DNA from: DATMGU01 sp035555315
GTDB lineage: Bacteria; Pseudomonadota; Alphaproteobacteria; ATCC43930; CGMCC-115725
Assembly (NCBI GenBank): GCA_035555315.1
Contig: DATMGU010000115.1
Span: 1-15,247, forward strand
Length of the DNA: 15,247 nt
Reading direction: 5' to 3'
The notes under the pieces were generated by a model, which ran no database searches, was not told where the DNA came from, and worked only from the letters and a program-made list of their open reading frames with translations. Both the position numbers and the translations under genes were made by a program. The first letter of the stretch is position 1. Every line of letters begins with the position of its first letter. Shown piece after piece: positions 14,520 to 15,247 of the stretch.

Positions 14520-15247
14520 TCGCGCTCGGCGAGGGCGCCACGGCGGAGGAGCGCCAAGCGGAAGCGGCGATCCGCGGTGTCGCGTTGTGGCAGGGCGCCG
14601 AACTGCGCTATCGGCGCGCGGCGCCCGCTATCGCCTCCCCCATGTACCGCGCCGTCGAGGGGCATTGCTGGGTGGTCGAAGCCGACCGCCGCGACCGGTT
14701 CTTCCTCAAGCTCACCGCCGCCGAGGTGGTCTCCCTCATCGATACCGCCGCGACCATTGAGGCGGCGATCATGGCGGCCGGGCTGGGCATCGCGCCGACT
14801 CTGTTGGCCGCCGTGCCGGTGCAAGGCGCGCTGGTCTTCGCGCTGTTGGACGAGGGGTGGCGGACGGCGCAGCAGCGCGATCTGATGGACCCGGCGGTGG
14901 TTGCCCGGATCATCGCGGCACAGGCGACATTCCACGCGGCTCCGCCGCTCGGCCGCACCCGGAGCGTCTTCCAGCAGGTCGAGGACCATTTCCGGCGAGC
15001 GATGGATGCCGGGATCGGCCTGCCGCCCGATCAGGGCTGGTTGATGGAGTCCGTCCGGCTGATCGCCGCCGCCATCGCCGCGGCGCCGGTCGCCACCGTG
15101 CCATGCCACGGCGACCCGATCGCCTCCAACATCATGCTGGGTCCCGACGGCCAGGTCATGCTGGTCGATTGGGATCAAGCGGCCAACGCGGATCCCTGCT
15201 GGGACCTTGGCATCTTGCTGGCGGAGGGCGTGCCGTTCGATCGGGCC
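14516..15247 (+). CDS. APH/choline-kinase-family phosphotransferase (3' truncated by window)
   Basis: First 244 residues of a kinase-like protein running off the window. It starts at GTG 14516, which overlaps the M20 stop (GTGA) and has a strong GGGAGG site 8 nt upstream (14502-14507). The C-terminal part shows the aminoglycoside phosphotransferase/choline kinase catalytic motifs: CHGDPIASN (197-205, catalytic D200, metal ligand N205) and LVDWDQA (217-222, D218/D220 as the metal-binding Asp segment). Residues about 45-66 (YRAVEGH to RFFLKLTA) form the N-lobe strands, and K65 is the probable ATP-binding Lys. The family phosphorylates hydroxyls of choline, homoserine, thiamine, sugars, aminocyclitols and aminoglycosides. 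Its place at the end of a transport/hydrolase operon suggests a catabolic kinase rather than antibiotic resistance; this is inferred. Confidence 0.88.
   Translation, partial: MIALGEGATAEERQAEAAIRGVALWQGAELRYRRAAPAIASPMYRAVEGHCWVVEADRRDRFFLKLTAAEVVSLIDTAATIEAAIMAAGLGIAPTLLAAVPVQGALVFALLDEGWRTAQQRDLMDPAVVARIIAAQATFHAAPPLGRTRSVFQQVEDHFRRAMDAGIGLPPDQGWLMESVRLIAAAIAAAPVATVPCHGDPIASNIMLGPDGQVMLVDWDQAANADPCWDLGILLAEGVPFDRA

Noticed and set aside
1..15247. CRISPR arrays, tRNA/rRNA genes, insertion sequences, phage or defence genes
   Set aside because: No regularly spaced repeats, cloverleaf-like segments, transposase motifs or nuclease/helicase defence modules were seen on either strand.

Overview
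The window is about 66% G+C (estimated by eye). Overlapping start/stop codons and protein features (CheR/CheB/CheD order, a CtrA-like box, receptor tails) point to a free-living motile alphaproteobacterium, probably Rhodospirillales-like. The species cannot be named from the sequence. No rRNA, tRNA, CRISPR array, insertion sequence or phage gene was seen.

Region 1 (1-4707) is chemotaxis adaptation. It holds the 3' end of a methyl-accepting chemotaxis protein, then cheR (methyltransferase), cheB (methylesterase/deamidase) and cheD (receptor deamidase) in one + strand operon; cheB and cheD overlap by 4 bp. Converging on cheD from the - strand is a large soluble receptor-like protein. It carries two degenerate receptor-tip motifs, a CheZ-like DxxxQ motif and an acidic/aromatic C-terminal tail.

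Region 2 (4757-6576, - strand) is a two-gene operon with a 4-bp ATGA overlap: a membrane di-iron fatty-acid-desaturase-type oxygenase, then a xylose-isomerase-like TIM-barrel enzyme. A 401-bp, relatively A+T-rich control region (6577-6977) separates it from the divergent region 3. This spacer contains a near-perfect sigma-54 promoter (TGGCAC-N5-TTGCT at 6804-6819) facing the transporter. It also holds an upstream 20-bp dyad at a distance usual for an enhancer-binding protein, a cluster of CCCACA repeats and a TGTGG-N13-CCACA palindrome.

Region 3 (6978 to the window end, + strand) is a transport and catabolism operon. Its genes are a Tat-type peptide/opine-family binding protein, two permeases, a fused two-domain ATPase, a DeoR-family regulator, an M20 amidohydrolase of the hydantoinase/carbamoylase type, and an APH/choline-kinase-like phosphotransferase cut by the window end. 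From the second permease onward every start codon overlaps the preceding stop (the DeoR start is the least certain). The genes suggest import of a small polar N-containing compound, amide or ureido cleavage, phosphorylation, and oxidation/isomerisation by the divergent pair. The substrate is not identifiable.

The most unusual point is the fused ATPase. Its first nucleotide-binding domain has lost the Q-loop Gln, the catalytic Glu and the switch His, and the second domain has an altered signature (LSAGQ). All these changes fall in the same composite ATP site, as in asymmetric ABC exporters but not as in textbook Dpp/Gsi importers.
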